DNA of 61,029 nucleotides from CAZVEV01 sp964625865 (lineage in GTDB: Bacteria > Planctomycetota > Phycisphaerae > SM23-33), in the NCBI GenBank assembly GCA_964625865.1, contig CAZVEV010000002.1, positions 1-61,029 of the forward strand, written 5' to 3'. This document shows, in pieces, positions 9,002 to 18,260 of this stretch. Numbering within the stretch: position 1 is the first letter of the stretch; each line of letters starts with the position of its first letter. The translations under genes were made by a program, and so were the position numbers. The notes under the pieces are model-generated. The model saw nothing but the letters and a program-made list of their open reading frames with translations. It did no database searches and had not been told where the DNA came from.

Positions 9002-10083
9002 CGCCTGCCCTCCGCGTCGGCGATGGCCAGGTCCAAGAGTTCTTCCGCGGCGGGCAGGACCATTTCCGGCGTCATGCCGGACATGCAGCGGTGGTACAGC
9101 GGTCCGGGCGGCTGGGTGCAGAGCTTCTGCTGGCAGGGCGAGCAGGGCACGTCGAGGCGGATGATGCGTTCGCGCGGGTAATCGATCTCGGCCCAGGCCG
9201 GGTCCGTGCTGCCGAACAGCGTCACCACGCCGGTCCCCAGCGCCGCGCCGATATGCCGCGTGCCCGTGTCGTTGGTCACCAGCACGGCGCAGCGGCGGAG
9301 CAGGGCCTTGAGCATGCCGATCGTGTTATCGTAGTGGCCGAAGTTCAGCAGGGCCGGGCGGGTCATGTCGTCCTCGACGGCCAGCGCGATCGCCCGCTCG
9401 CTGGGGGCGGCGTTGATGATGATCTGGGCGCCGCGCCGTTCGATGAGCATGTCGGCCAGCCCCGCATACTGCGCCGGGTCCCACATCTTGGACACGCCGA
9501 ACGATGCGCCCGGATTGAGCATGACCAGGGGGCGAGCGGCGTCAGCCCCGGCGGCGACGAGCAGTTCATCGGCCTCCCGGGCGTCCTCGGGCGACACGCG
9601 CAGGTGCATCTCGCGGCTGTCCGGCGCCGCGTCCAGCAGGGCTACCAGGTTGATGTAGTAGTCGATCGCGGAGATCGGCGTCAGGCGCCCGTCGTCATCG
9701 CGAGGCGGGTCCAGGGCGTCGGTGAGCATCCAGCCGCGCCCGTCGCGGTTGTAGCCGACCAGGCGGGAGATGCCCGCCATCTTCGCCACGAACGCCGAAC
9801 GGAAACTGTTGGGCAGGATCACCGCGATATCGTGCCGGCCCGCCCGCAGCAGGCCCGTCATGCCGATCATCCCGCTGACCATGGGCCCGGACCGCGACGG
9901 GTCGGCGATGCCGTTCTCCGCGATCGGCAGGGCCGCCAGCGTATCCAGCGCCACCGGCTTGCCCACCAGCGTGATCGGACTGTGATCAAAACGGCTGCGC
10001 AGGGCGCGCAGGGCGGGGGTGGCCATCACCACGTCGCCTACCCAGTTGGGCAGGACCACCACGATGTTCGGCGGAGCGGGCAT
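8998..10083 (-). CDS. family 9 glycosyltransferase (ADP-heptose:LPS heptosyltransferase-like)
   Basis: The 361-residue product starts with the GT9 signature VVVLPNWVGDVVMATPALRAL and carries LNPGASFGVSKMW and VTNDTGTRHIGAALGTGVVTLFG, the donor-binding elements of WaaC/WaaF/WaaQ heptosyltransferases. These enzymes add heptose to the inner LPS core. A conserved CSPCQQKLC cysteine cluster lies near the C-terminus, as in many WaaF proteins. Start 10083 (MPAPPN) is chosen by comparison with the family; an in-frame ATG at 10119 is also possible, and neither has a strong ribosome-binding site. This is the promoter-proximal gene of the operon running down to plsY. Confidence 0.88.
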   Translation of the reverse strand: MPAPPNIVVVLPNWVGDVVMATPALRALRSRFDHSPITLVGKPVALDTLAALPIAENGIADPSRSGPMVSGMIGMTGLLRAGRHDIAVILPNSFRSAFVAKMAGISRLVGYNRDGRGWMLTDALDPPRDDDGRLTPISAIDYYINLVALLDAAPDSREMHLRVSPEDAREADELLVAAGADAARPLVMLNPGASFGVSKMWDPAQYAGLADMLIERRGAQIIINAAPSERAIALAVEDDMTRPALLNFGHYDNTIGMLKALLRRCAVLVTNDTGTRHIGAALGTGVVTLFGSTDPAWAEIDYPRERIIRLDVPCSPCQQKLCTQPPGPLYHRCMSGMTPEMVLPAAEELLDLAIADAEGRR

Positions 10084-10124
10084 GGGCGCATTGTAACGGT
10101 GGAGCGTAAAGAACACCATGGCGT

Positions 10125-10245
10125 CAAACGCCCACGGGCTCCGCCCGTGGGGTTCTGGCGAATGAAGCGCGCGGTGTGGCGTGCATGATGGAAAGACAGA
10201 GTCATCGTTGTCGATACCCCACGGGACGGTGCCCGTAGGCGTTTG
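10125..10245. repeat. paired-arm palindromic element, AAACGCCCAC family
   Basis: Arms at 10125-10152 and 10217-10245 are imperfect inverted copies of a GC-rich sequence beginning CAAACGCCCACGGGC. Each arm can fold on itself (CCCACGGGC against GCCCGTGGG). A second copy with perfectly matched arms is at 19114-19261. It separates the heptosyltransferase start from the next gene upstream. Confidence 0.85.
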
Positions 10246-10270
10246 CCTGTTTCGCGCCGGAAGGGGGCGT

Positions 10271-11131
10271 CTACTTCTCGATGCCCCTGGCGGCCAGGTC
10301 CGACCAGTCGCGGCGGCGCGTGACGGTCAGCCCGTCGGCGTCGGCGGGGCCGACGACGACGGGCGTGATGCCCGCGCGGGCCAGTTCGCGTGCGGCCGCT
10401 GACGTGGTGCAGATCCCGCGGGCCAGGCCCGGGAACAGGGCCTTGAGGTATCGCAGGTGCATCACCAGTCGCGACTCGCGCACGAACTGGGGCAGGCGCA
10501 GAGGCCCGGTGCGGACGAAATGGAGGGTGCTGCGTCGCCACGTGAAGACCGGCCCGTCGGGATAGCCCGCCCGGGCGATCTTCGCACGCACGGCGGCCTT
10601 GTCGCCCACGTCGTCCCGCGTGAGGTACACCACACGGGATGTCTTGGCGATCGCATCCAGGGCGGTCTTGGCGGCAACGGAGCCCATCTCGTCGGCCGGC
10701 GGCAGGGCGTCGACGTCCACCGCCGTCAGCGCCGCATCGCGCGGCCAGACGTACACGGGCGTGGCGGCATGGGCTTCGTCGCCCTCATCGTCCTGGAGCG
10801 AGACGTTCAGCACGTACGTGCCTTCGGTTTCCGGCACGGGGACAGCCGTCCCCGCATACCCCTTGTCGGTCAGCAGGCCGGTGAAGCCCAACTCGTCGGT
10901 GTAGGCGCCGACCTCGAGCAGATCGCCCACCTGGAACCGCATCGGGGCGTCCTCGACGGACATCCTGAGCGAGGCAAACTCGTACCGCTGGAGGCGTATC
11001 ACGACGTTCGCGGTCTCGCCGACCGGCGCGACCATGTCCGGGACGGTCAGGATATACTCCCCCCCGCACCCGCACAGGGCCGCCGCGCACGCCACCACCA
11101 GCGCCAACGACAGATTCTCTCGTTTCATCAT
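10271..11131 (-). CDS. lipoprotein of unknown function
   Basis: The 286-residue protein begins MMKRENLSLALVVACAAALCGCGGE, a lipoprotein signal with the lipid-bearing Cys in LCGC. Residues about 30-150 look like a beta-sandwich (DMVAPVGETANVVIRLQRYEF, ending in YVLNVSLQDDEGD). Residues about 165-286 (VVYLTRDDVGDKAAVRAKIARAGYP, then ARELARAGITPVVVGPADADG) are weakly reminiscent of the HAD-like phosphatase half of App1/LNS2 proteins, but I do not see a clear nucleophile motif, so no activity is claimed. GGGGG about 8 nt upstream supports the start. The frame is open upstream, but that extension lacks a signal sequence. Confidence 0.65.
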   Translation of the reverse strand: MMKRENLSLALVVACAAALCGCGGEYILTVPDMVAPVGETANVVIRLQRYEFASLRMSVEDAPMRFQVGDLLEVGAYTDELGFTGLLTDKGYAGTAVPVPETEGTYVLNVSLQDDEGDEAHAATPVYVWPRDAALTAVDVDALPPADEMGSVAAKTALDAIAKTSRVVYLTRDDVGDKAAVRAKIARAGYPDGPVFTWRRSTLHFVRTGPLRLPQFVRESRLVMHLRYLKALFPGLARGICTTSAAARELARAGITPVVVGPADADGLTVTRRRDWSDLAARGIEK

Positions 11132-11196
11132 CACAGTGCCCCCATTAGGCCCGACGCGCCGGGCTTTGTCAATCCGTAGCGGTATTCGCCCAGCCA

Positions 11197-11293
11197 GACC
11201 CCCTGGCACGCACGAGGCCGCGGCCTAAGCGACGATCTCCCGGCCGAGGGGGTAAAGGGTGTTTTCGCCAGCGGCACGCGTCTACGGGGCGGC
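11197..11293 (+). repeat. 97-bp dispersed repeat, copy 1
   Basis: This block aligns without gaps to 30149-30245, about 80% identical by hand alignment. It includes an identical 27-nt core (11221-11247) that begins and ends with CGGCC/GGCCG inverted ends. Both copies lie in the same orientation in the gap between divergently transcribed genes. No coding potential is convincing. The rest of the 403-bp gap holds the promoter candidate at 11339. Confidence 0.75.
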
Positions 11294-11338
11294 CTGACGC
11301 CCTGGCCCGTCCCCCGGCCAGATTTTTTGGGAATTTCT

Positions 11339-11367
11339 CTGGACAGACCCCCCAGATCCTGTAGTAT
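11339..11367 (+). promoter_or_regulatory. candidate promoter for the LamG PEP-CTERM gene
   Basis: CTGGAC (11339-11344) and TAGTAT (11362-11367) are separated by 17 bp, matching a sigma-70-like layout. The implied leader before the ATG at 11535 is about 160 nt. This is pattern evidence only. Confidence 0.45.
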
Positions 11368-11534
11368 TCATAATTGGGTCAGTGGATGTCGCTGACAAGA
11401 GCCATGAGGAGGCGAGGTCACGTGGAAATCGGATCTCTCGCCTGGACAGTTATGAGAGCAGAATCGATGCCCATTTTCGCCCCAGCGTAGGCGTGAGCGT
11501 GGGCAGAGCAGCGGAGCAACACAGGAGCTTATTG

Positions 11535-12338
11535 ATGGACATCCAGCGATTTCGAACAGGCGTGCTATTGGGCGTATTGTGCGCTGCCTTGTGCGCGCCC
11601 TCGACCGCACAGGCGGGCGTGATATCGCACTACGCGTTTGATGGCGACTACACTGATTCAGCAGGCGTGAATCACGGGACATTGGTTGACGGTGCCCCCG
11701 CCGCCGACAGCGGGATCGTGACGACGGTTGGCGCGTACAAGTTCGGCACGGGCGGCCTGACCCTTTCGGGCGGTGCCGGCGATTACGTGTCTCTGGCGAC
11801 GCAGAAGACGTTCAGTACGGGCGAGGCCTTCTCCGTCGCGTTCTGGGCTCGGCGGACCGATAGCGGCCAGGATTGGGACATGGTCATTGGGGACCGGAAT
11901 GACAATGTGAACTTTATCGCCATGACGAGCAACAATGGCCAGATCCAAGGCGGTGGGCTGCGTCTCCGCGGCCACACCCCGAGTAGCTCGGGCAGAGATG
12001 TGGATGGGAAGTTCGGACAGGATTCCTCATGGCACCACTACGCCGTCAGCGTAACCACGGGTAATGTGGCTACGTTGTATGCCGATGGCGGTGTTCTAAC
12101 ATTGGAAGGCAACAGCACACCGAGCGGGACGTTCACCTACGACACGATTGGTGACGCCTACAGCAACAATGGCTTTGAAATGTACGGCCAGATTGACGAG
12201 GTGTGGATCTTCGACGAAGCCATTGACCAGGCAATCGTCACAAGCCTGATGAACAGCAACGTCGTCCCCGAACCGATGACGGTGAGCCTGCTCGTCTTTG
12301 GCGGAATCGCGATGCTCCGCCGCAGGAAGAACGGCTAA
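11535..12338 (+). CDS. secreted LamG-like protein with PEP-CTERM tail
   Basis: The 267-residue protein has a signal peptide (LLGVLCAALCAPSTAQAGVIS), then a concanavalin-like/LamG jelly-roll spanning most of its length (HYAFDGDYTDSAGVNHGTLV, FSVAFWARR, DSSWHHYAVSVTTG, GQIDEVWIFDEAI). It ends in a PEP-CTERM tail: VPEP, a hydrophobic helix and RRRKNG. PEP-CTERM proteins are recognised and cut by exosortase during export; no exosortase is in this window. LamG folds usually bind carbohydrate, but the ligand is unknown. AGGAG 8 nt upstream selects this ATG over the open frame before it. A second PEP-CTERM gene follows 140 bp downstream. Confidence 0.85.
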   Translation: MDIQRFRTGVLLGVLCAALCAPSTAQAGVISHYAFDGDYTDSAGVNHGTLVDGAPAADSGIVTTVGAYKFGTGGLTLSGGAGDYVSLATQKTFSTGEAFSVAFWARRTDSGQDWDMVIGDRNDNVNFIAMTSNNGQIQGGGLRLRGHTPSSSGRDVDGKFGQDSSWHHYAVSVTTGNVATLYADGGVLTLEGNSTPSGTFTYDTIGDAYSNNGFEMYGQIDEVWIFDEAIDQAIVTSLMNSNVVPEPMTVSLLVFGGIAMLRRRKNG

Positions 12339-12365
12339 TTCACTGAGCCATGCAGTGTGACCCTA

Positions 12366-12388
12366 CCCGCCGGAGAGCTTCCGGCGGG
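12366..12388 (+). terminator. GC hairpin between two PEP-CTERM genes
   Basis: CCCGCCGG and CCGGCGGG form a perfect 8-bp stem around a 7-nt loop, 28 bp after the LamG stop. No T-tract follows, so it may be an mRNA-processing or attenuation hairpin rather than a true terminator. Confidence 0.45.
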
Positions 12389-12478
12389 CAGGAGTCACGC
12401 GACAAGCGGAGTTCCCCACGCCTGGCTGGCCCGGCAGGCCCTTCGATATCGAGAGGGATCAGAACAGAGGTACGTCTA

Positions 12479-13366
12479 ATGAAGAACCGAATTGCCTTGA
12501 TGACGATGGCGGCCCTGCTGACCGGCACGACCCACGCGGGTGTCGTCCAGGTCTACCTTCAGGGCGGACAGTCCAACGCCGACGGCCGTGCCGCCACCAG
12601 CGGCCTGCCGACGTCGCCGACGAATCTGCAGCAACCCCAGGCCGACGTTGCGTTCTTCTTCCACACACAGGGAAGCGCCCACGCCTTGGACAGCACGCTG
12701 ACGACGCTGCGCCCGGGCATGAGTGAGACCAGCGCCTTCGGCCCGGAGATCACCTTCGGCCGCGACATGGCGGACTACTACAGCGGCGCCCCGACCGTTG
12801 CCGTCGCGATTATCAAGTACGCCAACGGCGGAACCAATCTCCACACGCAGTGGGCCGCCGGAGGAGACGCCACCACCACCGGCGACGGCAGCGAGTACGT
12901 CATATTCCAGAACACCGTTGCTTCAGGCCTGGCCGCGATCAGTGCGGCCAACCCCGGCGATACCGTTCAGGTCATGGGTATGATCTGGCACCAGGGCGAA
13001 TCGGACGCCGGCAGCGCTGCTACCGCCTCGGCCTACCAGGCGAACCTGACCGGTTTCATCGCCGACGTGCGGGCCACGTATGGCGCGGCCCTGCCGTTTG
13101 TTATCGGTGAGATTGCCGACAACGGCGGGAACTACACGACCATACGTGCCGCGCAGGCCGCCGTCGCATCGGCCGATCCGCTGACCGGGTTTGTGGATGT
13201 GGACACCTTTGACATGAAGGATGCCCTGCACTTCAACGCCGCCGGGCAGATGGACCTTGGCTCGGGCTTTGCCACCGAGATGCAGGCGGTTCCCGAACCG
13301 GGCACGCTGGGGCTTGTTGCCCTGGTTGGCCTCGGCACGCTGGTCCGCCGCCGTCGGCGGGGCTAG
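12479..13366 (+). CDS. sialate O-acetylesterase-like (CE6/SASA) PEP-CTERM protein
   Basis: The 295-residue product has a signal peptide (MKNRIALMTMAALLTGTTHAG) and an SGNH-type esterase domain. The nucleophile block is LQGGQSNADG, followed by MIWHQGESDAG and the Asp/His block DMKDALHFNAAGQ. This matches the SASA/CE6 family, which removes acetyl groups from sialic acid or xylan. The C-terminus is a PEP-CTERM tail (VPEPGTLGLVALVGLGTLV, then RRRRRG). GAGG upstream supports the ATG at 12479. Together with the sialidase at 3538 this suggests host- or algal-glycan use, but the true substrate is unproven. Confidence 0.85.
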   Translation: MKNRIALMTMAALLTGTTHAGVVQVYLQGGQSNADGRAATSGLPTSPTNLQQPQADVAFFFHTQGSAHALDSTLTTLRPGMSETSAFGPEITFGRDMADYYSGAPTVAVAIIKYANGGTNLHTQWAAGGDATTTGDGSEYVIFQNTVASGLAAISAANPGDTVQVMGMIWHQGESDAGSAATASAYQANLTGFIADVRATYGAALPFVIGEIADNGGNYTTIRAAQAAVASADPLTGFVDVDTFDMKDALHFNAAGQMDLGSGFATEMQAVPEPGTLGLVALVGLGTLVRRRRRG

Positions 13367-13636
13367 TTCACCTGCGGGGGGGGCAGGGGTCAGAGGACGA
13401 CCGTTGCGCGTGCAACATTCTCATGTTCTGCAGAACGTCGGAATGTCACCGACCACTGACCGGCGGGCTCCCGGCCGTCGAGGGGCTGTCTGGCGCGTGT
13501 GATGCCACGTCCGAAAGCTTCACCGTTGGTGGGGGCTTGGCCGATAAGTCATATCAGCGACCCCGCGCGCGGGGGCCGGGACGGTCCGGTCCGCGACGGC
13601 GAGCGGGAGTGGTCTGACCTGAGATTGGGAGCACCG

Positions 13637-14392
13637 ATGGCCAAAGCGAAAGCCATGCAGGAAGACACGTGGCGCGTCTTCCGCATCATGAGCGAGTTCG
13701 TCGACGGATTTGAGACGATGAGCCGGATCGGCCCGGCGGTGAGCATTTTCGGCTCGGCCCGCACGCCGCGGTCCGACACGTATTACCACAAGGCCCGCAA
13801 GCTCGCGGCCATGCTCGCTGAAGACGGGCTGGCGATTATCACCGGCGGCGGGCCCGGCATCATGGAGGCGGCCAACCGCGGGGCACACGACGTGGGCGGC
13901 ACGAGCGTGGGCCTGAACATCACTCTGCCCCACGAGCAGATGGCCAACCCCTACGCCGAACACCAGATCGACTTCCGCTACTTCTTCGCTCGCCTGGTAA
14001 TGTTCGTCAAGTACGCCAACGCGTTCGTCTGCTTCCCGGGCGGGTTCGGCACGCTGCATGAGTTCTTCAATTCGATGACGCTGATCCAGACGGGCAAGGC
14101 CGAGCAGTTCCCCGTCATCCTGATCGGGCGGAGCTACTGGCGCGGCCTGCTCGAGTGGATGCACCGCACGCTCCTGCCGTCGCGCGGGTATGACAAGATC
14201 GATCCCGAGGACGAGGACCTGTTCACCGTAACCGACAGCCTGGCCGAGACGGTCCGTATCATCCGCGCCGCCCGTGAGGATCGCGCCCGCCGCGAGGCGC
14301 GCGAACCGGTGGCGGCCCACAGGCCCACCGGCGAGGGCACGGTCGAGGGCAAGCCCCCCAGGACGTACCGCCGGAAGAACGGCATCCACTGA
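13637..14392 (+). CDS. LOG-family (TIGR00730-type) Rossmann protein
   Basis: The 251-residue protein matches the lysine-decarboxylase-like LOG family: FGSARTPRSD, IITGGGPGIMEAANRGA, and the PGGFGTLHE motif that defines the family active site. Characterised members are cytokinin-activating nucleoside-5-prime-monophosphate phosphoribohydrolases; other bacterial members act on similar nucleotides. A basic tail of about 40 residues (about 210-251, RAAREDRARREAREP) extends past the fold. GGGAG 5 nt upstream of the ATG at 13637 fixes the start. It appears monocistronic. Confidence 0.88.
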   Translation: MAKAKAMQEDTWRVFRIMSEFVDGFETMSRIGPAVSIFGSARTPRSDTYYHKARKLAAMLAEDGLAIITGGGPGIMEAANRGAHDVGGTSVGLNITLPHEQMANPYAEHQIDFRYFFARLVMFVKYANAFVCFPGGFGTLHEFFNSMTLIQTGKAEQFPVILIGRSYWRGLLEWMHRTLLPSRGYDKIDPEDEDLFTVTDSLAETVRIIRAAREDRARREAREPVAAHRPTGEGTVEGKPPRTYRRKNGIH

Positions 14393-14451
14393 GCGGAGAT
14401 GTGATGTGGGGTGGCACGTTCCTTCCTGGCGGATGTCCACAACGACAGAAA

Positions 14452-14630
14452 GAGGACGGGGATTACACGGATTAAGGGATTCGGGGGATTCAAGATGCGA
14501 GGTCGTTCAGGTTTGACTATGCGCAGCGTGAATCACACAGAACGCGGCGAGCAAGCTCGCCCGCTAGACATGGAACACACGCCGACATCTCAATCCCTCT
14601 AATCCCTTACTCCGTGTAATCCCCGTCCTC
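14452..14630. repeat. inverted-repeat element with a solo TTTAGCGG-type arm inside
   Basis: Arms of 30 nt at 14452-14481 and 14601-14630 match at 29 positions (GAGGACGGGGATTACACGGA...). The 119-nt centre contains, at 14541-14569, a GCGAGCAAGCTCGC palindrome next to CCGCTAGAC, which is a diverged copy of the arm seen at 50343. The 401-bp gap before purL otherwise holds no gene that I can support. Confidence 0.85.
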
Positions 14631-14793
14631 CGTCTGTTCTCGTGGGCGTTTGGCGCCTCGCCAGAGAATCAGGTCGCATGCTGATCCGTCGCGAAATGGA
14701 TTGGCGTTTGCCCCTGACAGGTCCGCCCGATACAATGCCGCCCGGCGGCCGCCCGGCGGTCGCTCATCGGAAACCCCCAACGGACACCGAATC

Positions 14794-17664
14794 ATGATCC
14801 ATCGCGTTGAGATTCGATCGAAAGACGGCTTCGGCGACCCGCATGCCGAAGGCGTATTCGCGCACATCAAGGAACTCGGCATCGACGAAGTGACTGCTGT
14901 TACGTCGGCAAGGCTGTTCTTCCTGATCGGCGAGCTGACCGCGGATGATGCGACCCGCGTCGGTGAGCAACTGCTTGTCGACCCGGTCGTCGAGGACCTG
15001 GTTCCCGGCTCGTCGTCCGACGGGCCGGGCGTTATCGAGGTCCACCTCAAGCCGGGCGTGATGGACCCGGTCGCCGCGTCGGCTGAACAGGCCATCCGCG
15101 ACATGGGCATCAGCATTGATGCGGTCCGGACGGCCAGGCGGTACGAGCTGGCCGGCGAGTTCAGCGACGAGGTCCGCCAGACCATCGCCTCGCGCCTGCT
15201 GGCCAACACCACCATCGAGCACGTCCACACCGAGGCCTACACGCCGCCGGAGTCGCACGAGGATGCCTACGAACTGGTCATCACCGACGTGCCCATCCGC
15301 GACCTGGACGACGCCGGCCTGCAGAAGCTCAGCACCGACGGCGACCTGTTCCTGAACGTTACGGAGATGAAGGGCATCCAGGAGTACTTCCGCCGCGTCG
15401 GCCGCGAGCCGCGGGACGTCGAGCTGGAGATGATCGCCCAGACCTGGTCCGAGCACTGCGTCCACAAGACGTTCCGCTCGGACGTGACGGTCCGCAACAA
15501 CGCGGGCGAGGTCGTCGAGGAGATCCCGAACCTGATCAAGTCGACGGTCTTCGGCGTGACGGCCGAGCTGGACAAGCCGTGGTGCCTCAGCGTCTTCGAG
15601 GACAACGCGGGGGTGATCGAGTTCGACGAGACCCACGCGGTGTGCTTCAAGGTCGAGACGCACAACCACCCGTCGGCTATCGACCCGTACGGCGGGGCGG
15701 CGACGGGCATCGGCGGGGTCGTTCGCGACCCGATGGGCACGGGCCTCGGCGCCGAGCCGGTGGCCAACACGGACATCTTCTGTTTCGGCATGCCCGAGAT
15801 GCCGCTGGCGGAGGTGCCCAAGGGCGTGATGCACCCGCGCCGGATCATGCGCGGCGTGGTGGGCGGCGTGCGGGACTACGGCAACCGGATGGGCATCCCG
15901 ACGGTCAACGGCGCGGTCTACTTCGACGACCGGTATTTGGGCAATCCGCTGGTGTACTGCGGCACGGTGGGCCTGCTGCCGATCGACAAGTGTCGCAAGC
16001 GCCAGCCCGGCGCCGGCGACGCGATTATCTGCGTCGGCGGGCGGACGGGGCGGGACGGCATTCACGGGGCGACGTTCTCCAGCGGCGAGTTGACGCACGA
16101 GCACGAGACCGAGTTCTCGCACGCGGTGCAGATCGGTAACGCGATTACCGAGAAGAAGATGCTCGATACGATTGTCCAGGCCCGCGAGATGGGGCTCTAC
16201 TCGTGCATTACCGACTGCGGGGCCGGCGGGCTGAGCAGTTCGGTCGGCGAGATGGGCGAGAACATCGGCGCCGAGGTGCACCTCGACCGCGTGCCCCTGA
16301 AGTACGCCGGGCTGACCTACGCGGAGATCTGGATCTCCGAGGCCCAGGAGCGAATGACGCTGGCCGTGCCGCAGGAGAACGTCGAGCGGATCCTGAAGGT
16401 CTTCTCCGACGAGGGCGTCGAGGCGACGGTGATAGGGCACTTCGGCACGGAAGGGAAGATGCTCAACCTGTACTACAACGGGCAGATGGTGGGCGAACTG
16501 GAGATGGAGTTCCTCCACGACGGGTGTCCGCGCCCGACCAAGCAGGCCCTGTGGGACAACCCGCCGGCCCCCTCGCCTGCGACCCTGCGCAAGGACGATT
16601 ACACCGAGACGCTCCTGTCGATCCTGGCGGCCCCGAACGTCGCGAGCAAGGAGTGGATCATCCGCCAGTACGACCACGAGGTCCAGGGCGGCAGCGTAAT
16701 CAAGCCGCTGGTGGGCGTGGCCGAAGACGGCCCCGGCGATGCGGCGGTGGTCCGCCCCGTGCTGGACAGCCGCAAGGGCGTGGTGATCTCGTGCGGCATG
16801 AACCCGCACCTGGGCGACCTGGACCCGTACCAGAGCGCCCTGCACGCGGTGGACGAGGCCCTGCGGAACAGCGTGTCGGTCGGCGGGAACCTGGACCGGA
16901 CGGCTATCCTGGACAACTTCTGCTGGGGCAACTGCAACAAGCCCGACCGCATGGGCTCGTTCGTCCAGTCGGCCAAGGGGTGTCGCGACGCGGCGCGGGC
17001 CTACGGCACGCCGTTCGTCAGCGGCAAGGATTCGCTGAACAACGAGTTCCAGACCGACACGGGCGAGACGATCGCCATCCCGCCGACGCTGCTGATCTCC
17101 GCGATCAGCGTGATCGACGACGCGAACCGCTGTGTGACGGCCGACGCGAAGGACGCGGGCAACATCCTGTTGCTGCTGGGACGAACCGGCGGGCAGATGG
17201 GCGGGAGTCATTACCTGCTCGTCGAGGGCCTCGACAGCGGCAACGACGTGCCGCCGGTGGACCTGGCGGGCAACCTGGCGACGATGCAGGCGCTGCAGAA
17301 GGCGATCGAAGCCGGCACGGTCCGGGCGTGTCACGACCTGAGCGAAGGCGGCCTGGCCGTCGCGGCGGCGGAAATGGCATTTTCCGGTGGGCTCGGCGTG
17401 GAACTGAACCTCGACGCGGTCTGCACCGAAGGCGACGCGGGCGAGGTCGCGAGGCTGTTCGGCGAGTCGGCGGGGCGGTTCCTCGTGGAAGTGACGCCCG
17501 AGAAGTACGACGAGTTCCTGCGGATCGTCCGCGACTGCCCGTTCGGCGAGATCGGAGAGGTCACCGACACCGGCCGCGTGGTGATCACGTCCGAAGGGCG
17601 AACGGTCATTGACGCGGGGGCCGACGAGGCCAAGGCGGCGTGGCAGGGAACGTTCGACTGGTAG
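14794..17664 (+). CDS. purL: phosphoribosylformylglycinamidine synthase, tandem PurS-PurS-PurL fusion
   Basis: This enzyme makes FGAM from FGAR in purine synthesis, taking ammonia from the PurQ glutaminase. The 956-residue protein has two PurS-like repeats at its N-terminus (about 2-69 and 79-148; the second carries VHLKPGVMDP). The PurL catalytic core follows: SEHCVHKTFRSDV near 219, VETHNHPSAIDPYGGAATG, GSVIKPLVG, GTPFVSGKDSLNNEF and ACHDLSEGGLAVAAAEMAF. Classic small PurL is about 740 residues and needs separate PurS, so the fusion explains the extra length. Start 14794 (MIHRVEIRS) is set by the PurS fold. A GNAT gene begins 7 bp downstream and purQ follows. Confidence 0.93.
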   Translation: MIHRVEIRSKDGFGDPHAEGVFAHIKELGIDEVTAVTSARLFFLIGELTADDATRVGEQLLVDPVVEDLVPGSSSDGPGVIEVHLKPGVMDPVAASAEQAIRDMGISIDAVRTARRYELAGEFSDEVRQTIASRLLANTTIEHVHTEAYTPPESHEDAYELVITDVPIRDLDDAGLQKLSTDGDLFLNVTEMKGIQEYFRRVGREPRDVELEMIAQTWSEHCVHKTFRSDVTVRNNAGEVVEEIPNLIKSTVFGVTAELDKPWCLSVFEDNAGVIEFDETHAVCFKVETHNHPSAIDPYGGAATGIGGVVRDPMGTGLGAEPVANTDIFCFGMPEMPLAEVPKGVMHPRRIMRGVVGGVRDYGNRMGIPTVNGAVYFDDRYLGNPLVYCGTVGLLPIDKCRKRQPGAGDAIICVGGRTGRDGIHGATFSSGELTHEHETEFSHAVQIGNAITEKKMLDTIVQAREMGLYSCITDCGAGGLSSSVGEMGENIGAEVHLDRVPLKYAGLTYAEIWISEAQERMTLAVPQENVERILKVFSDEGVEATVIGHFGTEGKMLNLYYNGQMVGELEMEFLHDGCPRPTKQALWDNPPAPSPATLRKDDYTETLLSILAAPNVASKEWIIRQYDHEVQGGSVIKPLVGVAEDGPGDAAVVRPVLDSRKGVVISCGMNPHLGDLDPYQSALHAVDEALRNSVSVGGNLDRTAILDNFCWGNCNKPDRMGSFVQSAKGCRDAARAYGTPFVSGKDSLNNEFQTDTGETIAIPPTLLISAISVIDDANRCVTADAKDAGNILLLLGRTGGQMGGSHYLLVEGLDSGNDVPPVDLAGNLATMQALQKAIEAGTVRACHDLSEGGLAVAAAEMAFSGGLGVELNLDAVCTEGDAGEVARLFGESAGRFLVEVTPEKYDEFLRIVRDCPFGEIGEVTDTGRVVITSEGRTVIDAGADEAKAAWQGTFDW

Positions 17665-17671
17665 GTGGTCC

Positions 17672-18154
17672 GTGGCCGACGAGAAGTGGACAATCCGATC
17701 GGCCGAGGCGGCCGACGCGGCGGCGGCGGGCGAGTTGTGGCAGGTACTGGCCGACGAGCACACCGCCTACGACGCTGAAGCGTGGTGCTATCACCCCGAC
17801 GCCCGGGGTCGGTGGGTCGAGGAGTTCAGGAGCTTCCTCGGCCAGCCGAACAAGGTGCTCCTGGTGGCCGAGGACGAGAGCGGCGAGGTGGTGGGCTTCA
17901 CCGTGGTTGCGGTGGAGGCCCCGCTGGTCGAGATGGCGCGGCGTCGCGGGGTCGTGCGCGAGGTGGTCGTGCGGAAGTCAGCACGTGGGCGCGGCGTGGC
18001 GACGGCGTTGATGGAAGCGGCGTTTGCGGCGATGAAGGCCCGCGGGGCCGAGGAAGTGGTCCTGCACGCGGCGCTGGACAACGCGGCGGCGGTCGGGCTG
18101 TACGAGAAGCTCCAAATGCGCCGCATCATGGTTCGGATGTATCGGAAACTGTAG
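17672..18154 (+). CDS. GNAT-family N-acetyltransferase
   Basis: The 160-residue protein has the GNAT core: VGFTVVAVEAPL (beta4), then motif A REVVVRKSARGRGVATALMEAA with the acetyl-CoA-binding RGRGVA, then LHAALDNAAAVGLYEKLQM. It starts at a GTG (17672) preceded by GGTGG, only 7 bp after the purL stop, so it is probably co-translated. Its substrate is unknown. Sitting between purL and purQ suggests either a fortuitous insertion or a purine-related role; sequence alone cannot decide. Confidence 0.85.
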   Translation: MADEKWTIRSAEAADAAAAGELWQVLADEHTAYDAEAWCYHPDARGRWVEEFRSFLGQPNKVLLVAEDESGEVVGFTVVAVEAPLVEMARRRGVVREVVVRKSARGRGVATALMEAAFAAMKARGAEEVVLHAALDNAAAVGLYEKLQMRRIMVRMYRKL

Positions 18155-18165
18155 GTGATTGGATT

Positions 18166-18246
18166 GGTCAAAGGTCGAAAGTCGAAGGTCTAATGACGCG
18201 CCATGCGAGGCGTTTGACCTTTGACCTTGAACCTTCGACCTTAGAC
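18166..18246. repeat. NNTCNAA heptad repeats in inverted arrangement
   Basis: The left side reads as tandem 7-mers (GGTCAAA, GGTCGAA, AGTCGAA, GGTCTAA). The right side (about 18213-18246) carries the reverse complement (TTTGACC, TTCGACC). The two halves can pair across about 20 bp. It fills the gap between the GNAT gene and purQ. Similar heptads occur at 59352 and 60935. Confidence 0.75.
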
Positions 18247-18260
18247 CAGAAGGAAGAGCG

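Noticed and set aside
14764..17763. A 999-codon open frame antisense to purL
   Set aside because: It is a GC-rich shadow of the purL reading frame with biased composition and no domain; purL on the plus strand has all family motifs.
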